NCBI GenBank assembly: GCA_963422445.2
Contig: OY729512.2
Span: 5,890,001 to 5,954,000, forward strand
Direction: 5' to 3'
Length of the DNA: 64,000 nt
Source: G963422445 sp963422445
GTDB taxonomy: Bacteria > Pseudomonadota > Alphaproteobacteria > Thalassobaculales > Thalassobaculaceae
Part shown: piece after piece, positions 1 through 8,683 of the stretch
How positions within the stretch are numbered: position 1 is the stretch's first letter
Layout of the letters: each line of letters opens with the position of its first letter
Translations under genes and position numbers: made by a program
The notes under the pieces: model-generated
Seen by the model: the letters and a program-made list of their open reading frames with translations, nothing else
Databases searched by the model: none
Told to the model about the DNA's origin: nothing

Positions 1-138
1 CATCAACCACCGGTCGGCATCGATCGCAGTCTCGGCCATGCCAAGCGCGTCTCGATAAAATCGGCGCATCGGCTCGGCATCGGCGGTTTCGATGCAAAGA
101 TGGGTCAGCACCGAGGTCCAGAGCGGTGATTCGTGCAT
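1..138 (-). CDS. VOC (glyoxalase/dioxygenase fold) protein, N-terminal part only
   Basis: This is the start of a gene that runs off the left edge, so only 46 codons are visible. The ATG at 138 follows a GGGGAGTG ribosome binding site. The peptide begins MHESPLWTSVLTHLCIET, followed by a segment (FYRDALGMAE) typical of the first beta-alpha unit of vicinal-oxygen-chelate proteins. His14 sits where the first metal ligand usually lies. The substrate cannot be told. A second VOC gene lies at 15566-15940 but is not obviously a duplicate. Confidence 0.6.
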   Translation of the reverse strand, partial: MHESPLWTSVLTHLCIETADAEPMRRFYRDALGMAETAIDADRWLM

Positions 139-423
139 GACACTCCCCTCACTGCGCTTCATGCCAATCTATCAGAAACCTTGCGACGGGACAACAAGTC
201 AGCTCACGATAGCGGCTTACCGTACTTCCGCCGACGCAAGCTCTCAATTGCCCATCTCACACTAGCGTCTGTATGGATTCCGTAAATCACCAAAAGAAAT
301 AGCTCGCAGTTCGGGAGATTGACATGCAAGATACAAAGAGCTGCTTGTAATAAATTAGACAGAGCACGCGCCTGAAATGTGAAAATGGTGACAGACAGAA
401 CAAATTTATCTTGATTTCTGTAA

Positions 424-534
424 ACCGCTTATGCACGTGGCTCCGGTGACACACGATGTTGCCCCCGATGTCGACTATTTCCGGCACGACAAACGCTACA
501 TGTGCGTTTCACCGAAGTCACGTGCATAAGCGGT
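424..534 (-). mobile_element. 111-bp MITE, copy 1 (inverted relative to the others)
   Basis: Imperfect terminal inverted repeats of about 25 bp start ACCGCTTATGCACGTGGCTC, and the element is 111 bp long, exactly like the other three copies. Its internal sequence is in the opposite orientation. No 8-bp direct repeat flanks it. Instead the flanks extend the inverted repeat for a few bases (TCTGTA / TACAGA). There is no coding capacity. Confidence 0.85.
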
Positions 535-929
535 TTACAGATTAATGGTAATGATTGTAACAGCTTACATGAACACTGGATGAATGCTATCCTCTGGATC
601 TTCTATTAGTAAATCTATCCGTCATCTAGTAAATAAGTGATGAGTTTTAACGCCAACAAACGCAATGTATTAATGGCTGATTTCTTTATTGGTTTCCGAT
701 CACTAATAATCGGAAAAGACCCAATCCTCCTGAGAATTATCTATACCTAATTCCGACCTTCTCAACACTCTCCGACGATCAAGATCATGCCTGTTATTGG
801 TAAAAATTGAGTTGGATGCGTTTCTTATCGGAGGGAATCGCCTGCTTGGTTGACACAGACCATCATCGCAATACCCTGTCCGACGTCCGTGTCCAAGAAA
901 ACCTTCTTCGGAAGCAATTTAAAAGCTTT
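535..929. other. A+T-rich stretch without a recognisable gene
   Basis: This segment between two MITE copies is clearly richer in A+T than the rest of the window. It has no reading frame with a ribosome binding site and a recognisable product. A frame through about 846-929 stays open up to MITE copy 2, but I do not recognise it. It may be a remnant of acquired DNA. Confidence 0.4.
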
Positions 930-1040
930 ACCGCTTATGCACGTGGCTCCGGTGAAACGCACATGTAGCGTTTGGCGTGCCGGGAATAGTCGACATCGGG
1001 GGCAACATCGTGTGCCATCGGAGCCAAGTGCATAAGCGGT
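930..1040 (+). mobile_element. 111-bp MITE, copy 2
   Basis: Same 111-bp element with ACCGCTTATGCAC...GTGCATAAGCGGT ends. The flanks are AAAGCTTT (922-929) and AAAGCTGT (1041-1048), a near-perfect 8-bp target duplication with one mismatch. This matches the 8-bp duplications of copies 3 and 4 and of the IS at 37079-37883. Confidence 0.9.
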
Positions 1041-1144
1041 AAAGCTGTTTCTTCCTTATTTTACGGGCGTAATTTAATATCGGAGGATCTCGAAATGATC
1101 TTCAATAGTTGAATTCCGCGGACAATCGTCAAGAATATCAGATT

Positions 1145-1348
1145 CTACTGCCAATTCAAGCCCAAAGTTTTCCGTCGACGACCCCACACGAGATCCTGAA
1201 AATTCTGAGTACGGCACCCGATCACCTCATAAAGGACGCGGGTAAGCAAGTCACCCAAAAACGGAATCACGTCAAGCAGCGTATTCTTGCCGCTGGCGTT
1301 CAGTTCGACCAGAATATGGTAAAGAGCCGTCGATTGCGATGTCGGCAT
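1145..1348 (-). CDS. Possible small hypothetical protein (67 aa)
   Basis: The frame starts MPTSQSTALYHILVELNASG and stops at 1145. Codon choice is moderately GC-rich at third positions and the middle is mildly hydrophobic. No family is recognised and there is no strong ribosome binding site. The opposite strand is also open here, so this is a weak call. The rest of 1041-1511 shows nothing else that I can support. Confidence 0.2.
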   Translation of the reverse strand: MPTSQSTALYHILVELNASGKNTLLDVIPFLGDLLTRVLYEVIGCRTQNFQDLVWGRRRKTLGLNWQ

Positions 1349-1511
1349 AATATAAACAACGGTAATTAAGAGCTTGTATACGCCGGATCATGAGACAAAC
1401 TCGCCGTAATGCCTATCGGCAGGAGTGGGCAACCCATATTGATGATGGCCGCAAGAACAAACAAATGTAGAGACTTGGATCGACATTGTGCATCCTGAGC
1501 CGCCTGTCAGA

Positions 1512-2282
1512 TCAGTCCGCCATCGTAAGCCCACCACTGACGCTTAACACCTGACCAGTGATGTAGTCCGACATCGAACTCGCAAAGAACAGCACGGCGT
1601 CGGCGATTTCCTCCGGCTCGCCGATACGGCGAAATGGCACCGCGCGAGCCAGTTTCTCACGCATGCTCTCGGGCTGCGCCATCAGCAGCGGCGTATTGGT
1701 CGGACCCGGACAGACGCAGTTGACATTGATTCGGTGGCGCGCCGTCTCGCGCGCCAAAGATTTCGTGAACGCGATCACGCCACCCTTGGCACCGGCATAG
1801 ATGGTTTCCCCCATCGAGCCGACCCGGCCGGCATCGCTGGAAATGCTCACGATCTTGCCGGCATTGGCCGCAACCATCGCCGGCAGAAACGCCATCACGA
1901 CTGTCATCGGCCCCTTGAGATTGATATCCAGAACCTTGTCCATGAACTCGGGCGTCGCATCCAGAAATGGCTGAATTCGATCCCAGCCGGCAACATTGAC
2001 GATGATGTCGACGACATCGTTCCCGCCCGATGTCGCCACTGACGCAAAGGCCGCGACACTGTCACGGTCGGCAATATCGAGCGGCACCGCCGTCACCCTG
2101 CCCCCAGCCCGATTGGCGAGCGCCGCCGTTTCGGTATTGCCGGCCTCGTCCACATCGCCGCTGAAGATCGCCGCGCCGGCCGTCGCCATCTTAAGAACCG
2201 TCGCTCGGCCGATTCCCGAGGCGCCCCCGGTCACAACCGCCAGCCTGCCGGTCAGATCCACCACTGTACCCTGCCCATTCAT
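1512..2282 (-). CDS. SDR-family NAD(P)-dependent oxidoreductase
   Basis: This 256-aa classical short-chain dehydrogenase/reductase is of normal length. The cofactor motif TGGASGIG is at residues 18-25, NVAG at 96-99, the catalytic serine near 148 and the YAGAK motif with Tyr162 and Lys166. An acidic residue after beta-2 (GDVDEAG, 42-48) favours NAD over NADP. It is divergent from the ABC transporter operon at 2515, with about 230 bp between them that must hold both promoters. The likely reaction is oxidation of a secondary alcohol or 3-hydroxyacyl substrate; the substrate is not predictable. The ATG at 2282 gives the standard SDR N-terminus. Confidence 0.85.
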   Translation of the reverse strand: MNGQGTVVDLTGRLAVVTGGASGIGRATVLKMATAGAAIFSGDVDEAGNTETAALANRAGGRVTAVPLDIADRDSVAAFASVATSGGNDVVDIIVNVAGWDRIQPFLDATPEFMDKVLDINLKGPMTVVMAFLPAMVAANAGKIVSISSDAGRVGSMGETIYAGAKGGVIAFTKSLARETARHRINVNCVCPGPTNTPLLMAQPESMREKLARAVPFRRIGEPEEIADAVLFFASSMSDYITGQVLSVSGGLTMAD

Positions 2283-2514
2283 GATTTCGCGTTCTGCCGA
2301 CGCGGTCTTGACTCCACCGCCGCGTTGCCGTGGTATGGTCGCGCGTTACCCCGCTACTTTCGTTCAGGCTGGCGCCGGCGTCAAGATGACAGATCTGGCA
2401 GCGAGGGCGGGCACGGCGCGAAGATTGGGAAACAGAATGCGAGCACCGTTGTCAGCTGCCCGACGGCTCCATCTCCCGATGCAGGCACGGCAGCACGGAA
2501 CTGGGAGAATTAAC

Positions 2515-3687
2515 ATGATCACCATTTTGCGGACCGCTGTCGCCGCAACAGCTCTTCTGGCAGCCGGTGCAGGCGCGAGCCAGGCTGAGATCAAGATCGG
2601 CGTTCTCTATCCGATTGCCGGCACCGGCGCGGTTTACGGCACGCCGGCGATGCATGGCCATAACATGGGCGCTGACGAAGTCAATGCCGCAGGCGGCATT
2701 CTGGGCCAGAAGGTCGTATCCGTCGCCCGCGACACCAAGCTGAAGCCGGCCGCAGCCGCAGCCGCAGCCAAGGAACTCATCACCAAGGAAGATGTGGATG
2801 TCCTGGTTGGCGGCCTGAGTTCGGCCGTCGGGCTCGCGATTTCCGAGGTCGCCCGCCAGGAGGGCGTCGTCTATATCGCGACGATTCCCAAGACCATCCA
2901 GATGACCACGACCAAACTGCACAAACATGTCTTCCGGACCTCTTCGCATACCGATTTCGAGGGCGACGCGATAGCCCAGATCATCAAGAAGCTCGGCAAG
3001 AACACGATCTGCGATATCCAGCTCGACTACGCCTACGGGCATGACCTTGCCGCCGGCATCGAAAAAGGCCTCGCCCGGCATGTGCCGGATGCCAAAAAAC
3101 TGATCGACCTGCGCTCGAAGCTCGGGGCCACCGACTACAATGCCCAGATCACCCAGATTCTCGGGACCGGCTGCGATGTCGTCACCAGCGGCCTGTGGGG
3201 ATCCCATTTCGTCAATTTTGCCCAGCAGGCCAAACCATTCGGGCTGTTCGACCGGGTGACTTATATCTCCGGCGGCGAAGTCGCCAGCCACGAGATCGCC
3301 GGCAAGATGGGCAAGGACTATCCGGACAACGTGATCTCGAACACCTACGAACTCTGGTACGATCACAGCTTCCCTGGTCACGAGAAATTCCAGGCCGATC
3401 TCGCGGAGCGCTCCGGCAGGAAGGAAACCGCGATGTGGCCGGTTCTCGCCTATATCGGTGTCAAGTTCATCGCGGCAGCGGCCGAAAAAGCCGGCACGAT
3501 GGACGCCGATGCCCTTTCCGAGGCCCTTGAAGGCATGACGATCGACACGCCGGTGGGACCGCGCACCATCGATCCGGAAACCCATCAGGCCGACGCCGGT
3601 CAGTTTTGGGGGCCGATGGTCAAAAAGCAGGGAGTCGACTATCGGATCATGAGTCCGGTCACCTATTATCCGGCAAAGCTTGACTGA
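2515..3687 (+). CDS. ABC transporter substrate-binding protein (branched-chain amino acid/amide type)
   Basis: This 390-aa periplasmic binding protein has a clear signal peptide, with cleavage predicted after ASQA at residue 24. The start ATG at 2515 is preceded by GGGAGAA. After the signal the Leu/Ile/Val-binding family fold begins with IKIGVLYPIAGTG, followed by the usual NAAGGILGQKV strand and a TDYNAQI segment. It is the first gene of an operon with two permeases and two ATPases. The ligand could be an amino acid, urea/amide or aromatic acid. An alanine run of seven, encoded by repeated GCCGCA units near 2746-2772, is unusual. Confidence 0.9.
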   Translation: MITILRTAVAATALLAAGAGASQAEIKIGVLYPIAGTGAVYGTPAMHGHNMGADEVNAAGGILGQKVVSVARDTKLKPAAAAAAAKELITKEDVDVLVGGLSSAVGLAISEVARQEGVVYIATIPKTIQMTTTKLHKHVFRTSSHTDFEGDAIAQIIKKLGKNTICDIQLDYAYGHDLAAGIEKGLARHVPDAKKLIDLRSKLGATDYNAQITQILGTGCDVVTSGLWGSHFVNFAQQAKPFGLFDRVTYISGGEVASHEIAGKMGKDYPDNVISNTYELWYDHSFPGHEKFQADLAERSGRKETAMWPVLAYIGVKFIAAAAEKAGTMDADALSEALEGMTIDTPVGPRTIDPETHQADAGQFWGPMVKKQGVDYRIMSPVTYYPAKLD

Positions 3688-3784
3688 GTCTCCAGTTTGG
3701 TACCCGGCCTGACCGCCGCCGGCCTTCATGGTCGGCGGCGGCAATCATGTCGCAGCCCACGGCCCGGAAGAGGAAACGGTATCG

Positions 3785-4681
3785 ATGGACTTGCTCCTGT
3801 CCAGCCCGACCTTCGTCTTTATTCAGGTGATGAATTCGATTTCACTCGGGATGAACCTGTTCATTATCGCCGCCGGCCTGTCACTGATATTCGGCGTGCT
3901 GCGGGTCATCAATTTCGCCCATGGCGTCTTCTACATGTTCGGCGCCTATATCATCTATTCGGTTGCCCAGGACTATCAGCTCGGCTTTCTGACCGGCGTG
4001 ATCGCCGCCGGACTGGGCCTGGCGGGACTGGCGCTGGTGATCGAGCGTGGCCTCTTTCAATGGCTCTACGACAAAGAGCACCTGATGCAACTGCTGCTGA
4101 CCTTTGCGATCGTTCTCATCATGGGCGATCTCGCCAAGATCATCTGGGGCACCGACCAGCTCAGCGTGTCCTATCCTGACGGCTTGGCGGGGGCGACCGA
4201 TCTCGGGGTCACCATCTACCCGACGTACCGACTAACGCTGGCGGTCATCGGCCCGGTCATCTTCATCGGCCTGTATCTGCTTATCGAACGCACGCGCTGG
4301 GGGCGTCTGACCAAGGCGGCGACCCAGGACAGGGAAATGCTGGCCGCCCTCGGCGTCAACGTGCCAATGATCTACGTGACCATCTTCCTGATCGGATCGG
4401 CTTTGGCCGGTATCGGCGGCGCGCTCGCAGCCCCTATCAACAGCCCGACCCCGGGCATGGATGCAACCATCATCGTCGAATGTTTCGTAATCGTCATCAT
4501 CGGCGGCCTGGGCTCGCTATGGGGCAGCTTTGTCGGTGCCCTGATCTATGGCTTCGTGTTTAATTTCGGGTCAGTCATCGTCCCGAACTGGCAGGATGTC
4601 TTCGCGTTTCTGTTGCTGATGGCCGTGCTTCTGGTCAGGCCCTGGGGCTTGTTCGGCAAACCCGAACGGGAGGGCCATTGA
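3785..4681 (+). CDS. ABC transporter permease, LivH type
   Basis: This inner-membrane permease of 298 aa has about eight hydrophobic segments. It carries the LivH-like start (NSISLGMNLFIIAAGLSLIFG) and the GVLRVINFAHG signature, and ends with PWGLFGK. I chose the ATG at 3785 because GAGGAAAC lies just upstream; an in-frame extension to 3728 has no such site. It lies 97 bp after the binding protein and ends 1 bp before the LivM start codon. It would pair with LivM to form the translocation channel. Confidence 0.9.
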   Translation: MDLLLSSPTFVFIQVMNSISLGMNLFIIAAGLSLIFGVLRVINFAHGVFYMFGAYIIYSVAQDYQLGFLTGVIAAGLGLAGLALVIERGLFQWLYDKEHLMQLLLTFAIVLIMGDLAKIIWGTDQLSVSYPDGLAGATDLGVTIYPTYRLTLAVIGPVIFIGLYLLIERTRWGRLTKAATQDREMLAALGVNVPMIYVTIFLIGSALAGIGGALAAPINSPTPGMDATIIVECFVIVIIGGLGSLWGSFVGALIYGFVFNFGSVIVPNWQDVFAFLLLMAVLLVRPWGLFGKPEREGH

Positions 4682-4682
4682 C

Positions 4683-5627
4683 ATGTTTGGCTGGACCATG
4701 CCGCGCGGCGTTGCCGCCGCCTGCATCCTGGTCGTCATCGCGCTGGCCTTCGTGCCACTGATGGACTCGCGCTACCTGATCGATCTGTCCACCGAGATTC
4801 TGGTCTATGTGCTGTTCGCCCTCAGCCTCAATGTGATCATCGGGTTTTCCGGCAACGTCTCATTCGGTCACGCCGCCTATTTTGCGATCGGCGGCTACGC
4901 CAATGCCATTCTGCTGACGACCTATGAATGGCCGCTGGTCTTCGCTTTCCCGGTGGCGGCCCTGCTGTCGGCCCTAGCCGCCGGCTTCGTGGCTTTTTTC
5001 TGTACCCGACTGACCGATATCTATTTCGCGATGCTGACCCTTGCCTTTTCGATGCTGATCTGGGCAATCGCCTTCAAATGGCGGTCCGTGACCGGTGGCG
5101 ACGACGGATTTGTCGGGGTGGCGGTACCTGACCTCCTGTCGACCCGCGTGCCGTTCTACTATTTCACCCTGATCATCGTCACCACGAGTATCGCCCTGCT
5201 CTGGATGATCTGTCACTCGGCTTTCGGACAGACCCTGATCGCGGTCCGGGAAAACCTCACCCGTGCCGGATTCGTCGGTGTCAACACTCGACTGATGCGC
5301 GGTGCCGCATTCGTCGTTGCCGGCACCTTTGCCGGCATCGCCGGAGCGATCTTCGCGATGTACAACCGCGGCGTCTATACCGAGTCGGCGTTCTGGACGG
5401 AATCGGCCCAAGTGCTGATCATGACGCTGCTTGGCGGCATGTATTCGTTTTTCGGGCCGGCCATCGGCGCCGCGACACTCTATATTCTCGAGCGTTTCGC
5501 GAACGAATACACACAGTACTGGCCAACTGTGCTCGGTGCAATTCTACTGGTTATCGTCCTGGCGCTGCCGGAAGGTCTTGTCGGGCTTGCTCGACGCGTG
5601 CGGGCCCGCCTGGTCAGGGGAGGCTGA
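4683..5627 (+). CDS. ABC transporter permease, LivM type
   Basis: This second inner-membrane permease of the operon has 314 aa. It shows the LivM core SLNVIIGFSGNVSFGHAAYF near residues 46-65 and a C-terminal LPEGLVGLARR that is typical of this subunit. About eight to ten hydrophobic helices are visible. It starts one base after the LivH stop and ends 3 bp before the LivG start, so the genes are almost certainly co-translated. It forms the heterodimeric channel with the LivH protein. Confidence 0.9.
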   Translation: MFGWTMPRGVAAACILVVIALAFVPLMDSRYLIDLSTEILVYVLFALSLNVIIGFSGNVSFGHAAYFAIGGYANAILLTTYEWPLVFAFPVAALLSALAAGFVAFFCTRLTDIYFAMLTLAFSMLIWAIAFKWRSVTGGDDGFVGVAVPDLLSTRVPFYYFTLIIVTTSIALLWMICHSAFGQTLIAVRENLTRAGFVGVNTRLMRGAAFVVAGTFAGIAGAIFAMYNRGVYTESAFWTESAQVLIMTLLGGMYSFFGPAIGAATLYILERFANEYTQYWPTVLGAILLVIVLALPEGLVGLARRVRARLVRGG

Positions 5628-5630
5628 GTC

Positions 5631-6386
5631 ATGGCTGTTCTATCAACCCGGGGGCTGCTCAAGGACTTCGGGGGCTTCGTTGCGATCAACGATGTGAGTT
5701 TCACGCTCGAGCAAGCGGAAAAACACGCGATCATTGGACCGAACGGTGCTGGCAAGACCACATTCTTCAACCTGATTACTGGCCATCTCGAAGCGAGCGC
5801 GGGCGATATCGAGTTCAACGGCCAGTCGATCAACGGACTGCCGCCACACAAGATCGTGAAGCTTGGGCTGGCGCGCTCTTTCCAGCGTATCAACATCTTT
5901 CCGCGCATGACCGTCTACGAAAACATCCAGACAGCCCTGATCGCCCGCGACAACCGGCATTTCAGCCTGTTCGCGCCCGCAGCGGCGCAAAACCGCGGCG
6001 AAACCCGAGACCTGCTGGAACTCGTCGGCCTCGATGGCGAAGCGAGAGAGATCGCCGGCGAACTATCCTATGGCAAGCAGAAGCAGCTGGAGTTGTCGAT
6101 TTCACTCGCCGAGAACCCGAGCGTGTTGCTGCTCGACGAACCGACGGCCGGAATGTCGCCGCAGGAAACAAAGGAAGCGATCGCGCTGGTCGACAGGATT
6201 GCCGGCGATCGTGGCCTCACCCTGCTGTTTACCGAACATGACATGAGCGTAGTCTTCGGGATTGCCGATCGGATCTCTGTCCTGCATCACGGCGAACTGA
6301 TCGCGTCAGGCCTGCCGGAAGACGTCCGTAACAATCCCGAAGTCCGGCGTGTTTATCTTGGCGAGGCCAACCATGCCGCAGCTTGA
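5631..6386 (+). CDS. ABC transporter ATP-binding protein, LivG type
   Basis: This 251-aa ATPase has Walker A GPNGAGKT at residues 36-43, a family LARSFQ segment around 82, the ABC signature LSYGKQKQLE near 143, Walker B LLLDEPTAGM and a switch histidine in FTEHDMS. LSYGK is the LivG variant of the signature. The last 14 bases overlap the LivF start. It powers uptake by the two permeases. Confidence 0.92.
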   Translation: MAVLSTRGLLKDFGGFVAINDVSFTLEQAEKHAIIGPNGAGKTTFFNLITGHLEASAGDIEFNGQSINGLPPHKIVKLGLARSFQRINIFPRMTVYENIQTALIARDNRHFSLFAPAAAQNRGETRDLLELVGLDGEAREIAGELSYGKQKQLELSISLAENPSVLLLDEPTAGMSPQETKEAIALVDRIAGDRGLTLLFTEHDMSVVFGIADRISVLHHGELIASGLPEDVRNNPEVRRVYLGEANHAAA

Positions 6387-7077
6387 AGTCCAGTCGATCC
6401 ACACATCCTACGGCCTGAGCCAGGTCCTGTTCGGTATCAGTTTCGATGTCGAGCCCGGTCAGGTGGTTTCACTGATCGGTCGCAACGGGGTCGGCAAGAC
6501 CACGACCATGCGTTCGATCATCGGACTGACTCCAGCCCGTCAGGGCAAGGTCGTGTTCGAAGGCAGCAACATAACCGGTTTGCCTGCCTACAAGGTCTCG
6601 CGTCTGGGCATCGGCTTCGTGCCCGAAGAACGCCGGATTTTCCCGCAGCTCTCGGTCTGGGAGAATCTGGACATCGCGCGCCGGCCAGCCACCAATGGCG
6701 CAGTCTGGGACGAAGACAGGGTGTTCGCGCTGTTTCCCGATCTGCGCGATATCCAGAGCCGTCCGGGCGGCGTTCTGAGCGGCGGCCAGCAGCAGATGCT
6801 GACCATCGCCCGCAGCCTGATGAACAATCCGCGCCTGCTGTTGCTCGACGAACCGTCAGAAGGCCTGGCGCCAAAGGTCGTCGAGGATCTTCGAGATCAG
6901 ATCAAGGTTCTCAAGGACTCCGGACTGTCGATTGTTCTGGCCGAACAGAATCTTGCATTCGTCCTGCATCTGAGCGACCGGATTCATATTCTCGAAAAGG
7001 GCGAAATCCGGTACTCCGGCAAACCCGACGATCTGCGGGCCAATCCGGATGTCCTGGAACGTTACCTGACGCTCTGA
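6373..7077 (+). CDS. ABC transporter ATP-binding protein, LivF type
   Basis: This 234-aa second ATPase of the operon has Walker A GRNGVGKT at residues 36-43, the LivF motif GFVPEERRIFPQLSV, signature LSGGQQQML, Walker B LLLDEPSEGLAP and the LAEQN switch. The ATG at 6373 lies inside the end of livG. An earlier in-frame start at 6349 is possible, but would add residues outside the family consensus. It completes a five-part LivKHMGF-type importer. Confidence 0.92.
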   Translation: MPQLEVQSIHTSYGLSQVLFGISFDVEPGQVVSLIGRNGVGKTTTMRSIIGLTPARQGKVVFEGSNITGLPAYKVSRLGIGFVPEERRIFPQLSVWENLDIARRPATNGAVWDEDRVFALFPDLRDIQSRPGGVLSGGQQQMLTIARSLMNNPRLLLLDEPSEGLAPKVVEDLRDQIKVLKDSGLSIVLAEQNLAFVLHLSDRIHILEKGEIRYSGKPDDLRANPDVLERYLTL

Positions 7078-7102
7078 CCCAACCAGAGGATGGCAGCGGC
7101 CA

Positions 7103-7873
7103 ATGGCCAGACTTGACGGAAAAACCGCCCTGATAACCGGCGGCGCCGGTGACATCGGCGCGGCGACTGCAGCCCGCTTCATTGAAGAAGGATGCCGGGT
7201 CGTGATCTTCGATCTCGACCGGAACAAGGGTGAAGCGGTTGTGCAGCGGCTTGGCGCAAACTGCCGCTTTGTCGCCGGCGACCATCTGCAGCCGGACGAC
7301 AACCGGAACGCGGTCAATCTGGCAGTCTCGGCTTTCGGCGGTCTCGACATCCTTTACAACAATGCCGGTGTCGCTCGGACCGGGCCGCTTGATGTGGTTA
7401 CGGATGCCGATTTCGACATGGTGATAGCGGTCAACGTCACTGGACCGCAACGCATGACCAAGGCCGCGCTGCCGGCCCTGCGAGACCGGGCGCGGGCTGG
7501 CCACGATGTCTCGATCCTGTTCACGGCGTCAATCCAGACACTGCTGGTCAGGCCGAACTTTACTGCGTACGGGGCCTCGAAACACGCCATAGGCGGTTTC
7601 CTGTCGAGCCTCGCGCTCGAACTTGCCGGCGAGGCGATCCGCGTCAATGGCGTGTGTCCGGGTCCGGTCGATACGCCACTGCTGCATGACGCTCTGCGCG
7701 CAGTCGGCGGGGATCTCGACGCAGCGCGCGAGCAGTTCCGCAAAGGCGTACCATTGCAACGGCTGGCCGAACCGCTCGATGTCGCCAATGCGATCCTGTT
7801 CCTGGCATCGCCCGAAGCACAGCATATCACGGGCGTCCTGCTGCCGGTCGATGGCGGGCAGACCGCCCGATGA
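7103..7873 (+). CDS. SDR-family oxidoreductase
   Basis: This 256-aa short-chain dehydrogenase begins 25 bp after livF and in the same direction, so it probably belongs to the transport operon. It shows TGGAGDIG at residues 12-19, an acidic FDLDRN after beta-2 (NAD preference), NNAGVARTG, a serine in FTASIQ and the YGASK catalytic pair. The C-terminal GVLLPVDGG is standard. It likely acts on the imported compound or a product of it. It is only distantly similar to the SDR at 1512-2282. Confidence 0.88.
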   Translation: MARLDGKTALITGGAGDIGAATAARFIEEGCRVVIFDLDRNKGEAVVQRLGANCRFVAGDHLQPDDNRNAVNLAVSAFGGLDILYNNAGVARTGPLDVVTDADFDMVIAVNVTGPQRMTKAALPALRDRARAGHDVSILFTASIQTLLVRPNFTAYGASKHAIGGFLSSLALELAGEAIRVNGVCPGPVDTPLLHDALRAVGGDLDAAREQFRKGVPLQRLAEPLDVANAILFLASPEAQHITGVLLPVDGGQTAR

Positions 7874-8140
7874 TCGAAAGTCGAATGGGACGGTCCGGTC
7901 ATATCCGATGCGTGATCGGTATCGCGACGGATAACGCGGCGTTGACCGGACGGGCCAGACATCGGCACACTATGTGGCGTCATTGCACCCAAGGACGGAA
8001 TCAGTCAGGGTTCACCCTCGACCAACGGAATTTCTGGCGACCCATAGCAGCCGCGACCGTTGCTCACAGCACCCCGCGGTGGCCGTCAGCCTCGGGGGGC
8101 TTGACCGCGCCGGCGGGTCAACAGATGAAAAGAGCCTGGT

Positions 8141-8683
8141 ATGATCGAAACCATCCGATGGATTGAGCGCATATCGCATGCGGTCGGCATGATCGGCGCC
8201 TGGGTGATGGCACCATTGGTGCTCTCCATGGTGTACGAAGTCCTGGCCCGGCATTTTTTCAATGCGCCCACATTCTGGGCCTACGAGATCGGCTATATGC
8301 TGGCCGGAACGACCTACATGTTCGGCATGGCCTACTGCCTGAAGGTCGGCGGCCATATCAGGGTGGATTTCGTCTACGAAGGTCTGTCGGTGCGGAACAA
8401 GGCCATAGTCAACCTTGTCGGACACATCATCCTGCTGCTTCCAGGCGCGCTCTGGGTGAATTGGGCACTTTATGTCTATGCGATGGAAGCGTATGTCACC
8501 CACGAGGTCTCGGGCGAGTCAGCGTGGAATCCGGTGATCTGGCCGTTTCGTCTGGTCTGGGCCATCGGCTATTCCACTCTGTGCCTGCAGGTCGTCGCGG
8601 AAATCTGCAAGAACATTCTGGTTCTGACTGGTGTCGATGTTACTGAATACGGCTTCGTTGGCCCCGAGGAGAGTCCCTCATGA
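8141..8683 (+). CDS. TRAP transporter small permease (DctQ type)
   Basis: This 180-aa protein has four hydrophobic helices and the DctQ motif ending HIRVDFVYEGLS near residues 72-83. It is the small membrane subunit of a tripartite ATP-independent periplasmic transporter. Its stop overlaps the DctM start (ATGA at 8680-8683), which shows translational coupling. No DctP binding-protein gene lies beside it, unlike the TRAP locus at 61121-64000. The 267 bp upstream (7874-8140) hold no gene, only a small inverted repeat TTGACC...GGTCAA near 8100. Confidence 0.88.
   Translation: MIETIRWIERISHAVGMIGAWVMAPLVLSMVYEVLARHFFNAPTFWAYEIGYMLAGTTYMFGMAYCLKVGGHIRVDFVYEGLSVRNKAIVNLVGHIILLLPGALWVNWALYVYAMEAYVTHEVSGESAWNPVIWPFRLVWAIGYSTLCLQVVAEICKNILVLTGVDVTEYGFVGPEESPS

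Noticed and set aside
1109..1369. An 86-codon plus-strand frame
   Set aside because: No ribosome binding site and no recognisable family; the minus strand is at least as gene-like here.
2452..3744. A 430-codon minus-strand frame opposite the ABC binding protein gene
   Set aside because: The plus strand encodes a signal peptide and a complete periplasmic binding protein; the antisense product has no recognisable domain.
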